Of a stretch of 64,000 nt of DNA, positions 60,601-64,000 are shown in pieces. This stretch comes from a bacterium (GTDB lineage Bacteria > Electryoneota > RPQS01): assembly GCA_016702305.1 (NCBI GenBank), contig JADJEH010000001.1, positions 372,001-436,000 of the forward strand, written 5' to 3'. Position 1 is the stretch's first letter; every line of letters starts with the position of its first letter. The position numbers were made by a program, and so were the translations under genes. The notes beneath the pieces were generated by a model, which did no database searches, was not told the origin of the DNA, and saw only the letters and a list, made by a program, of their open reading frames with translations.

Positions 60601-62820
60601 CTGTTCAACATCGGCGATGGCAACCAGACCCTGACCAAGGGTATGTCCGCCGCGTCGCGTGTAACGGGCAAGGGCAACGTTGCTTCCAAGAATGAAGCCT
60701 CGATCGGCCGCGATGAGCGCGAGACGCTGGACGACAACGGTTCAGGTATCATTACCGACCGCGTGTGGTTCGTCGTCGTCCCGCCGCGTGGCGAGGTCCT
60801 GCGCTACGAAGACGAAGAAGACTTCATCGAACGTACACGCTCCAGCGCCAAGGTCGTCCTTGTGGATCCGATCGCCGGCGTGTGGACTGTGAACGCGTAC
60901 GCTGAAGACTGCGTGGGCAACCTGGCCACGTGGACCTGGACATTCCGCGTCCTGAGCACCGGCCCGATCGTTGAGTTCGGCACGGTGGAAGACGGCAGCT
61001 GCCAGTACAATGGCTTCTGGAACCCCGACTTCCCGCTGGACTTCACGGCCACGGTTCAGGAGAACGACGGCGCCAACGTCCGCAACGGCGACATCGCCGC
61101 GCACTTCGTCGGCCTCTATGACAATGACGGTCAGATCACCGAATACGATCTGACGGCGAACGTATCGCTCGACATCAACCCGGCGTACGACAACGGTAAT
61201 ACGAACCAGACGTTCACGGTGAACGGCACAGCGACCTTCGGTGACTTCGGCGGTCATGGTACCCCGAATGACATCCGCATCGTCCTGACCGCCGGTGACC
61301 AGTACGGCATGGTTACGGAAATCGTGCAGACGTGGGTCGTGGACGAGACGGCCCCGGTGGTTCAGGTCATCAGCCCGCTGGATAGCAGCGTGGTCAACGG
61401 TGATCTGCCTGTGACGATCAGTGCCCACTTCTTCGACGACGAAGAATTCAGCGCCGTCGGCATGCCGGGCAACGACATGCTGCTCGATAAGAACGTCACT
61501 CCGGCGACGGGCTTCATCGGTACCGGCAACAAGGGTGAGAAGGGCGATAAGGTCAGCACGATCAGCACCACCAAGCTAGACCTTGGCGCCTGGCGTGATG
61601 CGCTGTCCCGCGGCTTCTCGAGCCTTGACGGCAACAGCGGCGTGGATCCGCAGTGTATCGAGATGTTCCTCCACAATCACTCGACGGGTGTTCGCACTGA
61701 GCTGACGCCGGAATCGGTGATCAATGGCGGCATCATTACCTGGTCTGGCAACCTTGAAGACGGTGCCTACAGCGTCATCCTGACGGTCTGTGACTACGTC
61801 TGCAACACGAGCAGCAAGGTCTGGAGCTTCCAGGTCGTTGGCTTCGAAGGCTGCCTGAGCGAAATCTACTTCCTCGAACCGTTCCATGTGTCGGCCATGC
61901 CGCATTGCTTCGAAGCCAGCTTCGAATGTGATCAGGTTGACCGCAGCACGGTGACGATGACGCTGGAAGGTGCCATGCTGGTGGACGACCAGCTTGTCTG
62001 GGCCCCGATCGTGGTGGAAGCGCCGGTCACCTTCAGTGAAGGCGTCGCTTCCTACTGCGCTAACTTTGACCTCACTGGTCTGCAGAGCATCCGCGCCACG
62101 TTGAACGGTTCGTTCAGCGGTGGTGCCCCGATGGCGCCGATCACACAGGTCTATACGGTAGACACCGGTGCCCCGATCTTCACGAATGTTGATCCGGCTT
62201 CCGATCCGGATAACCCGCTGGCCATTGGTGAAGCCCTCAACTTCCGAGTTGACTTTGCTGAAGTCGGTACGGTTGGTCTGGATCCGGAAAGCATCCGCAT
62301 CTGGTGGACGACTGAAGATGGTGGCGCGATTGAGGGTACGTCGAACGTCAGCATCGCCGGCAACGGCCTGACGGGCTACGCAACCCTGGCCCTCGGCCCG
62401 CAGACAGCTGGCGTGTACTACCTGCACGCAGACGTGAGCGACCTGGCCGGCAACCGTGCGACCGAGCAGTGGATGTACCGTGTCGGTCACGAGCAGATCA
62501 ATCTTGGTGGCGAAACGTACAACTATCCGAATCCGTTCACGAAGGAAGACGGTCACACGACCTTCGTCCTGCCGATCGAACCGGGTTCCGGTGACGGTGC
62601 GTACGTCAGCATCATGATCTACGACTTCTCGGGCCGCTTCGTCGCGAAGGTGTTCGATGGCGTACTTGCCGATAACAACGCGTCCATTACGTGGGCCGGT
62701 ACCAACGACAAGGGCGAAGAAGTCGCCAACGGCGTGTACCTTGCCAACGTTAAGGTCACGGGCGATGGCGTCACCTTGAACAACATCGTGAAGGTCGCCT
62801 ACAAAAAGGCGAGCAACTAA
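39601..62820 (+). CDS. Giant secreted repeat protein with P domains and C-terminal FlgD-Ig module
   Basis: 7,739 residues in one uninterrupted frame. Start ATG 39601 has AGGAGA 8 bases upstream and begins a signal peptide (about 1-29, cleavage after ASA). The mature chain is very acidic, rich in Asp, Trp, Tyr and Thr, and has many Cys. It is built from about 80-100-residue Ig/fibronectin-like units, often joined by phrases such as VDNTAPM, DTTPP or ITDDIAPLA. Two P-type (proprotein-convertase P) domains are visible at about 1660-1800 and 3155-3297. Calcium-loop-like DxDxDG motifs occur near 2704, 3009, 4386 and 6688. The last about 105 residues (YNYPNPF... WAGTNDKGEEVANGVY) are a FlgD-Ig module as used for sorting in FCB-group bacteria. 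No enzyme domain seen. Probably a surface or extracellular adhesive or structural protein. Confidence 0.85.
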   Translation: MRSKTLFVWLVSSISLMLCLLTPQMASAQINVDPEVNALCIEDPALPSNGVVDELTDRLQITVRAAYSDIYCDSVRAGLDPSPPGLPPGLENLGELLPLVPVAIFSCPSGVTDLLYEMTVNVTLGQGLNGAALDSCLVIATLTFFPGGANVDAGDVVGTGVTWLGYDDDGEVAIPTVCLDFGFTFIAPCDIRSGCALINYREGGGIAFDGIVAIGDTVWMDSTVAASIDTMAAGDTLVWDGSALTCDIADVNLFYNDTIIVAECAWENGLVNACHNDTIWLYYVQWDAAGGDDFFDGTVVDSVPCVRPIDNSPPTLDQACIDSCTITQNNYLDNDTIAGCGDVFVIWMSTIQNGFPTRTDPDWNCDGDSVLEDVSLATPWYVDCDTNSQNFDVSWMAVRLRDIVPLDSLFPMNEDSIDLLSLDSVWVSARFGTTANPGSANDLMYIEIPIDTVWWDYVQMCVLEGLIDGDTIYVHSIDDAGNASNASPFGDSVGTLVGCDACLDNVPPDLPGSDIYWSYDGVDNFCNQRFSPYDSALATFYINLSPDSIRWYLDAVDSVYDTTNYLDVLENVYLIGFDVRQIPDDDPDTPTGAPITLLDYFHPMAKPDSINWDWRSPYVPGIDSSACFTWYGKDGPDSLDPDFDFLSDYCPWGMLVGITEARYMDAGGCNAVLGSDHDGSTSILDGYTQLNALYSVVDSCFPTTTITFDLDTLEGPALGLGPDYGSVNDPYLWTNGENYPFLKFKARRFYTQGMIDTCLAEQLCYTVKIDSLYTQGPWPFAADSFYINEDDAINGGSDTRTCRPIEFFFNDINSDTISFEWEFDGPGDTEIPDGLYCLSLELQDNAGNVFVGDTICIWKNGLGPAIDSVAVVNDNLDCTTNFFIGESLCVWIQTDTTATEVLFDFSCILNIDSVAPDQDTVLVTTPYAATNTFKRWYACLLIQPGMVDSSNTDLNDYRINPYEPDCEDAGEYGIISVIAYDSDGNSTEATQDDGTCVIALLGPSRCPRIVGPIEFWYYDPDTVFSLEADINANYTDIFNFDNFGPMPDWNAFSPGSVDSAGAYNSMTNPAHDQVHDSIWVRLLIDTLSITQADNFGDPFDDDVYHDTLVVEFRNPDNSRSRYVRKPLFRPGPTCTNYDGIPPCQDPPDNTIYDGRLELDEHVQALAEFRYMWNGTWFVNAGADSQMLVPITGQDTIIVAAWTVDGDSMVDSISVDSIFFLVCDTTFAELDVDNENPEFLEWTGIAAGVREEDTHSTATVDNIGWDGDCGFRYAEGDTFQLVVRASEQVHYDSLAYPNTDGSDYGVGGIGDWIETGQWQISLVDSTAGLLIENPDNPGTYVTVELLSVTPDSLANNEWQYTLVGTLSNLPVDTFIYNACFVIRGAWDQGGNPGRYNEPSFSDAFEDDSFEDTTFCLHLIPCDPWAAGCPDVYGPDNILGWIAPEDTNITVCATIIETCELTMCTPGVREDSLRVVEGDFQRITDDPNPWILPDSVGDWFIYYGPFGDSLGWARMYYWQLRADSSDLATIWCDGDFLDFEIRFVSWEGVRDSMTFDECVQVDVNEPRWVEWNLYDSTGTILDELDGALPCAQPDQTMTLMGCVWDSGVDCEDGEGIGVDTSMIWADLSQLLQDAAADSVEPDCVVVQGIYTGVYPYVGPPVQIFDNSTSTAEINDPDAGDILDVNVTIGDLQHTYVGDLALILESPNGTQVTLVNDEGGDGNNFVGVIFDDEAATDITSISASDDPFTGSYYPEGSLSDFDGENPNGVWTLYVNDDTGVDEGFLNSWSLEITYQNGPELKVQAFWTFVPDSQFFCINTVDPWFRFHAAHDIIGHHDRELYMQDTLNFCSDCVPPYIYNAEVYCECDTLLAGVDPEEEQGDLHFLSTGSDVRMVVNIADVDSDSSLGLAYDFMWADLSSIDTTLSWEQGACFWSTETEAGDTTVVIWGDVTDCAAPGFCAGNTPIELNAVYNNGETIYVRFALADSAGNVDTVLYAVGVYDSLPPIVDFIYTIGDDSIRGYVSPGDDHIHVFADINGYAADLVSAPEHVWADFSQFQCDSASKSWYDTVYANYVEDLGGGNFRAWWGWYPGSWTGDPFDLTYLIPGDTTSLPWDTLSACESCSTWEIGAEGTYDSLWVYVTDAACNAGQHFNVWEASGCDSTTPGLDSVWVWGNNCEVGWISSTPLDSGHIEVWAWMDTTFNELIDTLMIDSLQVNLIQLGSPRWDHTNWSTPEFFGGWPVYGTDPTPDSTKWEIIEVDGRNRLVGKWLWLTADGMGDCEQVIVPVKSIRQTGLGGSHGYYMDVEYGYARVDTTRPVIYDMRVHSNTTTIAETTWVTPNYPLCVEFWAYDTSCDPEETDHIGFDLTHGEGGPGPWISFQCGGILDSLWTWDTTAFEVTWYNGWNGVDPIDLDSASRADSICIKFTGQPVYDDSCNAIDLDDLEGCVTAYIEDCLSNPAVPVTKTVTTDDRPPMFVNSLPWGDYTIATGFPGDPDINGIDSVLVLQNSNYGLDWDSTMFVYVIVDNAPGDTLMSWEKTYIDFTGFMNDALQYPDSIYYNIDGNHRDSILWVIPLYDDMGGGALFNTNIVSDRYWWHLYLSDSLCNRASFYCMDLDSAVSFTIQNWTSPTTGMLLLCDSNTVAGSDTDFVDMFNMDLWNNEKVSPDEAKENLYKIWYSDDSGFWNWYSHEDVNQTRFFVFVEDTVLQSDDIDNDNDGLFDETGEGVDFYTADLRINEFPQVGHVDSMNVEGVWINYLWFADNFSEGRYDVKLYISDIYGHRDTLACGDFALTFYEDETCPYGTDIYAYDADETDTNLVTWCWNGAFTGSVSPNGFTADDSIFVGDDFDSLVVFLYDPIILDQYARGSGVDFDTTTTVDSTNWNAGLASSVRLLDPNGAEVAFVQVYDTSDGFAYDSKPIYLIDPTGNALEGHPDGEYTINVVALDNMGNSCEYNWTFVLDRTCPDIADFFVTHPGQIVPQADLFTSWDYVELRANVFDSLGVFENVRFDYAFDANRDGEVDAYTYWQTRNIWVSGSSSEDGHPEWPYAAYWNIRNLTWNSEDTLGLPPVNPDSCLNTWFVRVHAWDKFGNYCADTITVHITDDIAPLAYISNVDGDDTPQSALIECFEPNVDTDSLVELRAFDFQGGLYDPLPGDTTFAVFSYSNPETDLYFDSSDPYETTIQVTEDFSLLDVNVVLENLDGPYQGCLYVELESPNGTIVTLMDDQGEWYWEWTEADIVLDDEAFMGMEFYGDEFADNDAYWPYENLSVFDGESSLGTWTLRVWDDCGYSGELGGWGLVLTERPIGGLATYQWFDLAKGMFQFKYFEAPGVYTPGNADPATGWVTIQTPGQDSVTYRQPGSEDFVAMWNIAGLQSHQYNLRFLSADVCDNVDALNTPVITVRIECDTTAPLALICFPTPDLCVTNMHCDTTAWVPVQSTAPIMSDVDSIAYFFVDSLSVPGLGIHQFIGGTNSADSVVSGWAYYHSTAWNTDNLLSGWYWLYAVAYDDAGLYDTDPIWTRVFVDNTAPMVTECWIGDYNSGDMFASIQTVGEGNYFYLRANAEDNIGLDHNCGISGVQFQFLDRFGNWKNLESANDWYEAWGADVYCDWNYGFVYEPSSNGYYELGVYFQDFGNSPLDSVRFRAYAIDNIEGEGWGQNNTQGDANRDCNLDRDLTCGEEICCSAIEIRDALPEGTNLWCFNHAWFQWGLPQYSAPTTPIFDGDKFSVCNYQTPLDTMLFVANVHEDVEDEWLMYFKYWRADGSTDTFDIPNDFTLNPALPRNADGAVVLESTWDSVYVVWTGARAWLDSADAADGLEYARWDFVAYVEDLTGNQEPWWSQNTCFINTFCPPNTPITDVTYVTNDVADPENRVRVTEEVSWQDDVTDTVEVLYNRTTDYGSNDPEALVQFYVDADAIRNCHADSFDVFNVELWQLADNGELEALCDEGELVDFDYFSSFKAWDQFPPDMGTEQYEFGVYFDNSYAPGTYNFAVVVNWVGYDGVELDTLNEGDTDCDGSVEESDFTRIDLVVRIVNVNEPQVVFCYPNYGDVCGAHNTVPLSANDVSDPNYFSGDIDTVWFQRWDGDSWVAVTDAITGRSYDTQPGTATVRFELDEKEVPGMAGWYYNMSGNNTDPVYSWYADRDLFPDVAVYIWELDQFFPMADGGAGFWTADIYLNHGDDACYNYSFVIDANDNNIWENPGTDRWVDDPRNLDWEDQDPIAYDRCSDDQLDSYESYETAFSTLCLCEYVINFNSITVGDGHHEFRTVVGWHDDVAYHVIENPAPGDSLHVFFVDNDEPGATHDIEFDNFWLNGGRCDTEDFAYFVTDIQPVDGDYRLVVEDICAVIYQVSLTSNPQQDSSWRNVYTVYSNDDMGWTEAWPGEWEAYNPLEDDIDNDGDGLVDETYDVQAGDGRGEENTLFWSRSIVTDHCGNTYCTNAESLWVDVSEPRACVELIGGIEPGVNGNDVIIVPDSRDLEIVAVNQDYAGFDPSILGVFQYRTLNPIGPWTNIQADEASNDTTRHDGDTLRATWDLLTYFEETGNDPEGWYQLRVIAIDTVNNTDMCDNDVCYVTIRLNDNQPAARIAIHQIISEGEEVASSCTTDSSYYMQTADDPYCIQAVFAPTNIDTGLASITFQYAEVSGDVVSNWRNIETIYDPINNGLNGDTTQCVYFQPQPEDVGDQEIFWIRAIVEDYNGNDTSDAVVLYIDALPPTGAGTAVTTAEVATACGDRCWLDITPGAAMINMLFDADELSGEFNEDEVWLTAVREDSNYWYNFGAMTRSDDDEWYFDFGGDLCDYWRDRQGDAGLDYGCYIFTVHFTDCQGNEDSVQVSTTCDGQTTNLVCIDCYPAVPEHTDIQSLSFQGYDCVEEDWTTLYDNILDGTTEIGGEQAVSVAGVIPSYEQDIWYMVLYVESEDAGVAATAVDTFWWNPTYNSHEYPGWNISWNLADTTDEGAAMYPSGYYRVWARAHDAICQIEPIEMLDEFWVHVDHAEPVADITEVNGEPVTEENTWIEINAGEDNPATLWIEWTDGLNPDDSTQTNNIVELWCKNIWHPNQADAWTQCGTIPSPCNPHYAELDLTNITCGDSLHVIAIAQDRWENGDLDVERVMSAFDEGHAINIYIFDTTPPSSMVWSVGLTEEPWCDDDRDQGVNGLWIVDQQTNTVSVGALGDIHDIWLQAFTTIGDDWPSINGDVERVYFEYSFDGTTWFEIGVDEEDSEPCAWEGEQPNPWWDGVDHDIFWSVVWDVSGMAGDVWVRSWAQDECGNSEEMESYIVSFDVMAPMAQVFVWENGVNVDQLETCDNWTEPQIGDSVERFTMLTVGACADEVEGDAYGAHWFIKRAEDHPLEMWSWCYFGDDSTGPFSVNNVDLWHNDCPAPQPGLWYDVAVLTTDQAGNELTWTQFLNYGQGMTVEEKWAWLMANGYVKRFYVADTQAPTAHDLQATPDCTPDSSVIFLHGDITLTAEVDDEDVEAVTFAFLEVGSNGPWTVIERASREHGIQSIQGPNGEFVLAEGTWNTELLNGTYWLGAFAEDNFGNMDGDLSMGAEGRPAQALWQVNIDNEAPEALIVEVWRDGVPVTNIERGAEHTFVINASDNFGLRQVQLYYRAQNGEPAALALIDTDGNFPYSFNWTAPTTMVVTWQYDFLAVATDLCEWTDMYDAQGSYLVDWTATVVDEEANLSITTIGGYPAEETPHVNGENVCIEVSSEPNLDYVRFVWIRGGDTTEIETIQNPVGTIYWNLCGWDVTTIDEGPAQLCAIGSADLGGDLVTMAQDCRNIVIDHSLTWTLTDNMPDSHGLVGGYCSLTRPLAIDGNPDDIWVRFNNQLTDAGLDTVWFEWKNAADPNDDTFWSGIGYAYQDAGVTGNWIYSWDAYDYFEGSCLTISLRAVLSDNAVPTSNLAYVLFADSVRVDNCPPDVQFTNVNGDMSPEGTVVPWGEIVNMVATAQDIFGNGGNSDVDSVCFYGGNTVDEVDLISCDTQGPLWSAQVATTDIGPNNNYYLRVVAWDEAGNCSEHAITIYVEDSQFQRACIVGFDADNEFACNDYLYAVTDDCDTNWTAQVQFQISLNQGGSWIPLADAVNTRVDQCNEWLGWHLWQITLEFDEYPANAWFRAVAWDESGNVDPNAAIWRRQDVTVTEEVQIWTPDWVRVPSNGEQQPWVLTTLEDYTENCLIEAGVVCIEPEAGSSFYAGELPLNTRPCQLEDEDGQITVFTSNKVQQGDNIFTQITTYSMDIHEANYQGGSNGTLVSEDGALEVTIPAWGTGWAGSLWFESYLPSQSHSLVPAYQYYYTLISNVVEIQSDDLDDLDIVQPASSFRMHFDNSLLPENAEEWQVVVAYWNWDDEDESGQYNGMWQEWGITYNDRDLENGIVDFQWTPDWDVSDLTSVCPDRARFAVFITSIRPISENVHLNNGGDCDPSYDESGLNYYNGVPVTDCNPQWWVVLGQGEYPPTPDRVDVWLDGIRIVNDGEPAYTEGWYEENQCDGYDVFIIDYDEITGIMAVSFNPDANSCGPWFGCLTQGTHTIQYYLDDRPTNVTPFYVDLTPPTAHTEPTYIGDVSITLWADLVDRESGIDTVSVYLDLANCGVENSQYVHEVTAEAMTFEPIYEDEALIGYRASVTVQWDGLIDNIFYDWYDEETGYYFGTDCPLTLCAHWHVYNNVCNYNDETQDYRYTVDIVPPVITPVSPIGAAIDDDGDGTPNEDPVDCSNNDGDFFWTHDWGWSDRYDEDPINFAADTFNCGERLPIQGSISDWGRCCYGAAGVNLSGVQFVIDGVAFTAADTTNEGLNFFINSPGQNDFVFNFGGPTSGEAADMFYTPGPHSVAMFVPDNAGNIGTTDAQSITWNYYVACPGPAVDFNEGACGTWFNPEYDSENPVEFNFIVTTVASAPIAPNGISYTVSTVPDGIVVSGPTTVDPAGEDTVEVEVMLDGSFPDGQTGLAVTVETRNIHFVAGGDNNGYNMSAQTYTADGCEPVETAHFPATDDSVQNEGNVVVEVQYNDDCNGVLFNIGDGNQTLTKGMSAASRVTGKGNVASKNEASIGRDERETLDDNGSGIITDRVWFVVVPPRGEVLRYEDEEDFIERTRSSAKVVLVDPIAGVWTVNAYAEDCVGNLATWTWTFRVLSTGPIVEFGTVEDGSCQYNGFWNPDFPLDFTATVQENDGANVRNGDIAAHFVGLYDNDGQITEYDLTANVSLDINPAYDNGNTNQTFTVNGTATFGDFGGHGTPNDIRIVLTAGDQYGMVTEIVQTWVVDETAPVVQVISPLDSSVVNGDLPVTISAHFFDDEEFSAVGMPGNDMLLDKNVTPATGFIGTGNKGEKGDKVSTISTTKLDLGAWRDALSRGFSSLDGNSGVDPQCIEMFLHNHSTGVRTELTPESVINGGIITWSGNLEDGAYSVILTVCDYVCNTSSKVWSFQVVGFEGCLSEIYFLEPFHVSAMPHCFEASFECDQVDRSTVTMTLEGAMLVDDQLVWAPIVVEAPVTFSEGVASYCANFDLTGLQSIRATLNGSFSGGAPMAPITQVYTVDTGAPIFTNVDPASDPDNPLAIGEALNFRVDFAEVGTVGLDPESIRIWWTTEDGGAIEGTSNVSIAGNGLTGYATLALGPQTAGVYYLHADVSDLAGNRATEQWMYRVGHEQINLGGETYNYPNPFTKEDGHTTFVLPIEPGSGDGAYVSIMIYDFSGRFVAKVFDGVLADNNASITWAGTNDKGEEVANGVYLANVKVTGDGVTLNNIVKVAYKKASN

Positions 62821-62833
62821 TCAATAACCCGGT

Positions 62834-62870
62834 GGGTGGGGAAGGGCAACCTTCCCCACCCCTGAGTTTT
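62834..62870 (+). terminator. Terminator-like hairpin between the giant gene and the PorV-like gene
   Basis: GGGTGGGGAAGG, GCAA tetraloop, CCTTCCCCACCC: a perfect 12-bp stem, followed by CTGAGTTTT. The T tail is weak, so partial read-through into the next gene is likely, which would lower its level relative to, or protect the 3' end of, the 23-kb message. Confidence 0.7.
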
Positions 62871-62926
62871 CCCAATTCCGGAAGATGAAATACTTGAGAA
62901 TAGCCGATAGGACAGGAGGAAGGGAT

Positions 62927-64000
62927 ATGACATCCCGAATTCGCAATACGGCGCTGGGCCTGTGCATGCTGATGCTGTTCGGTGTCTCTGCCGCCAACGC
63001 GCAAAACTACGCCGCACCGTTCCTGCGGATGGGCGTCGGGGCGCGAGCGATGGCGATGGGTACCGCCCAAACCGCCGTTGCCAAGGACGCGACCGCGGCT
63101 TACTGGAACCCGGCGGCGCTACATTGGCTCCACAAATTTGAAGTGGCGCTGATGTACACTGGCGGTCTGGAAGCCGATCGAAACTACAATTACATCGGTG
63201 CATCGCTGTGCGCGGAGAAGATTGGTACCTTCGGCCTTTCTTGGCTCAACGCAGGCATCACCGGAATCGGTCAGTATGACGAAACCGGGGCCAAGACCGG
63301 CAGCTTCGACGTGGGCGAAAACGCCTTCCAGTTGAGCTACGCACGTGGCCTCGGCAAGGGCTTCTCGCTCGGTTTGAGCGCGAAGTACTTGCAGGAAGAC
63401 CTTGCCGATAACGACGGCTGGGGTCTCGATGCAGGCTTGCTGTTCCGCGCGTACGACGAACTGCAGTTCGGTTTTATGATGCGTGACGCCGCCGGTGAAT
63501 ACGGCGACGACAACGTGCCTTATGAAGCCCGCTTCGGTGTCGGCGTGAACCCGTGGAAGGGTGTGACTCTGACGAGTGACATCAACAAGATCGAAGACGA
63601 AGACGCTTCGCTCGACCTCGGAGGCGCGTACGATTTCGAAGTCAGCGACAACGTGAGCTTCTATCTGGCCGCCGGTGTCAACGATATCGTTGAGACGGAT
63701 CAGGCCAATAGCGGTATCACAGCCGGCTTCGGTTTCGGATTCAAGAGCTTCGGCATTCAGTATGCCTACGTGGAAGAGCCGCAGGCGTTCTTGAATGAGA
63801 ATCACCGCATCTCGCTGAATTTCTTCTTCCAGGAGTGCAACGAGCTGACGAGCGCGATGGGTACGCTGAAGCGCGCCCGCCGCGAAGAAGCTATGGTGTG
63901 CAAGAACGACGGCCCGAAGGAATTCGTGCATCGTTACATCTTCGAAGGCAATCCGTCGCTGAAGCTCTCGCTTGAGCTGCTGCGTCCGGAACAGAAGGAT
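62927..64000 (+). CDS. PorV/PorQ-family outer-membrane beta-barrel protein (3' end outside window)
   Basis: At least 358 residues, no stop before the window ends. A signal peptide (about 1-25, cleavage after ANA). The mature start LRMGVGARAMAMGTAQTAVAKDATAAYWNPAAL is the typical opening of the PorV/PorQ (UPF0164) family of FadL-like barrels. The rest alternates beta strands (FGLSWLNAGITGIG, FQLSYARGLGKGFSLGLSAKYL). PorV is the shuttle protein of the type IX secretion system in Bacteroidetes. After about residue 300 a more helical, charged tail begins. GGAGGAAGGG lies just before ATG 62927, a very strong ribosome-binding site. Its place behind the giant exported protein suggests a role in its export or anchoring (inference). 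Confidence 0.88.
   Translation, partial: MTSRIRNTALGLCMLMLFGVSAANAQNYAAPFLRMGVGARAMAMGTAQTAVAKDATAAYWNPAALHWLHKFEVALMYTGGLEADRNYNYIGASLCAEKIGTFGLSWLNAGITGIGQYDETGAKTGSFDVGENAFQLSYARGLGKGFSLGLSAKYLQEDLADNDGWGLDAGLLFRAYDELQFGFMMRDAAGEYGDDNVPYEARFGVGVNPWKGVTLTSDINKIEDEDASLDLGGAYDFEVSDNVSFYLAAGVNDIVETDQANSGITAGFGFGFKSFGIQYAYVEEPQAFLNENHRISLNFFFQECNELTSAMGTLKRARREEAMVCKNDGPKEFVHRYIFEGNPSLKLSLELLRPEQKD

Overview
The window reads as one chromosomal stretch from an uncultured Gram-negative bacterium, most likely of the Fibrobacteres-Chlorobi-Bacteroidetes (FCB) superphylum or a candidate phylum near it (Zixibacteria, KSB1 or Cloacimonadota type). This placement is inference. It rests on a PorV-family outer-membrane protein beside a giant secreted protein with a C-terminal FlgD-Ig/YPNPF module, on a YbeY whose third metal ligand is Asp, and on an AtpB with a signal peptide. 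GC content is fairly high. Almost every gene is on the + strand. I see no tRNA, rRNA, CRISPR array or insertion sequence.

Layout. 1-8 kb: the 3' part of valS, a DUF4139 secreted protein, recG, parA-parB and an rRNA methyltransferase. 8-20.4 kb: an M23 peptidase/bactofilin cell-shape pair behind a near-perfect promoter, then a full F1Fo ATP synthase cluster (atpZ-I-B-E-F-H-A, G, D, C). Inside that cluster sit a GT87 membrane glycosyltransferase, a methyltransferase-like protein, a NYN ribonuclease and a HEAT-type protein. 20.4-28.4 kb: an accessory-looking interval with a decayed minus-strand locus, a secreted helical protein, an RRM RNA-binding protein, two broken minus-strand genes for secreted proteins, and aspS carrying a frameshift. 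28.4-33.1 kb: a possible small RNA or attenuator leader, then a tightly overlapping phoH-ybeY-CNNM-hypothetical operon and a gene that seems to have lost its 5' end. 33.1-35.4 kb: mazG-hflX.

35.6-39.0 kb is a compact polyamine locus. An XRE-cupin regulator precedes AdoMet decarboxylase (speD) and pyruvoyl arginine decarboxylase, which overlap; a terminator and a new promoter follow; then come spermidine synthase (speE) and agmatinase (speB). Together they make spermidine from arginine: arginine to agmatine to putrescine, plus decarboxylated AdoMet.

39.0-64.0 kb is dominated by one 23.2-kb gene for a 7,739-residue secreted, acidic, Cys-containing repeat protein with two P-type domains and a FlgD-like C-terminus. 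It has its own promoter and a structured leader. A PorV-like gene follows and runs off the window. This pair is the strongest candidate for something new: a very large surface or exported protein probably handled by a type IX-like secretion route.

Running through the window are small dispersed palindromic repeats, degenerate pyrimidine-rich tracts in the ATP synthase spacers, and a recurring promoter form (TTGACA, 17 bases, TATATT). By hand sampling, G versus C on the + strand appears to change sign somewhere between about 22 and 29 kb.
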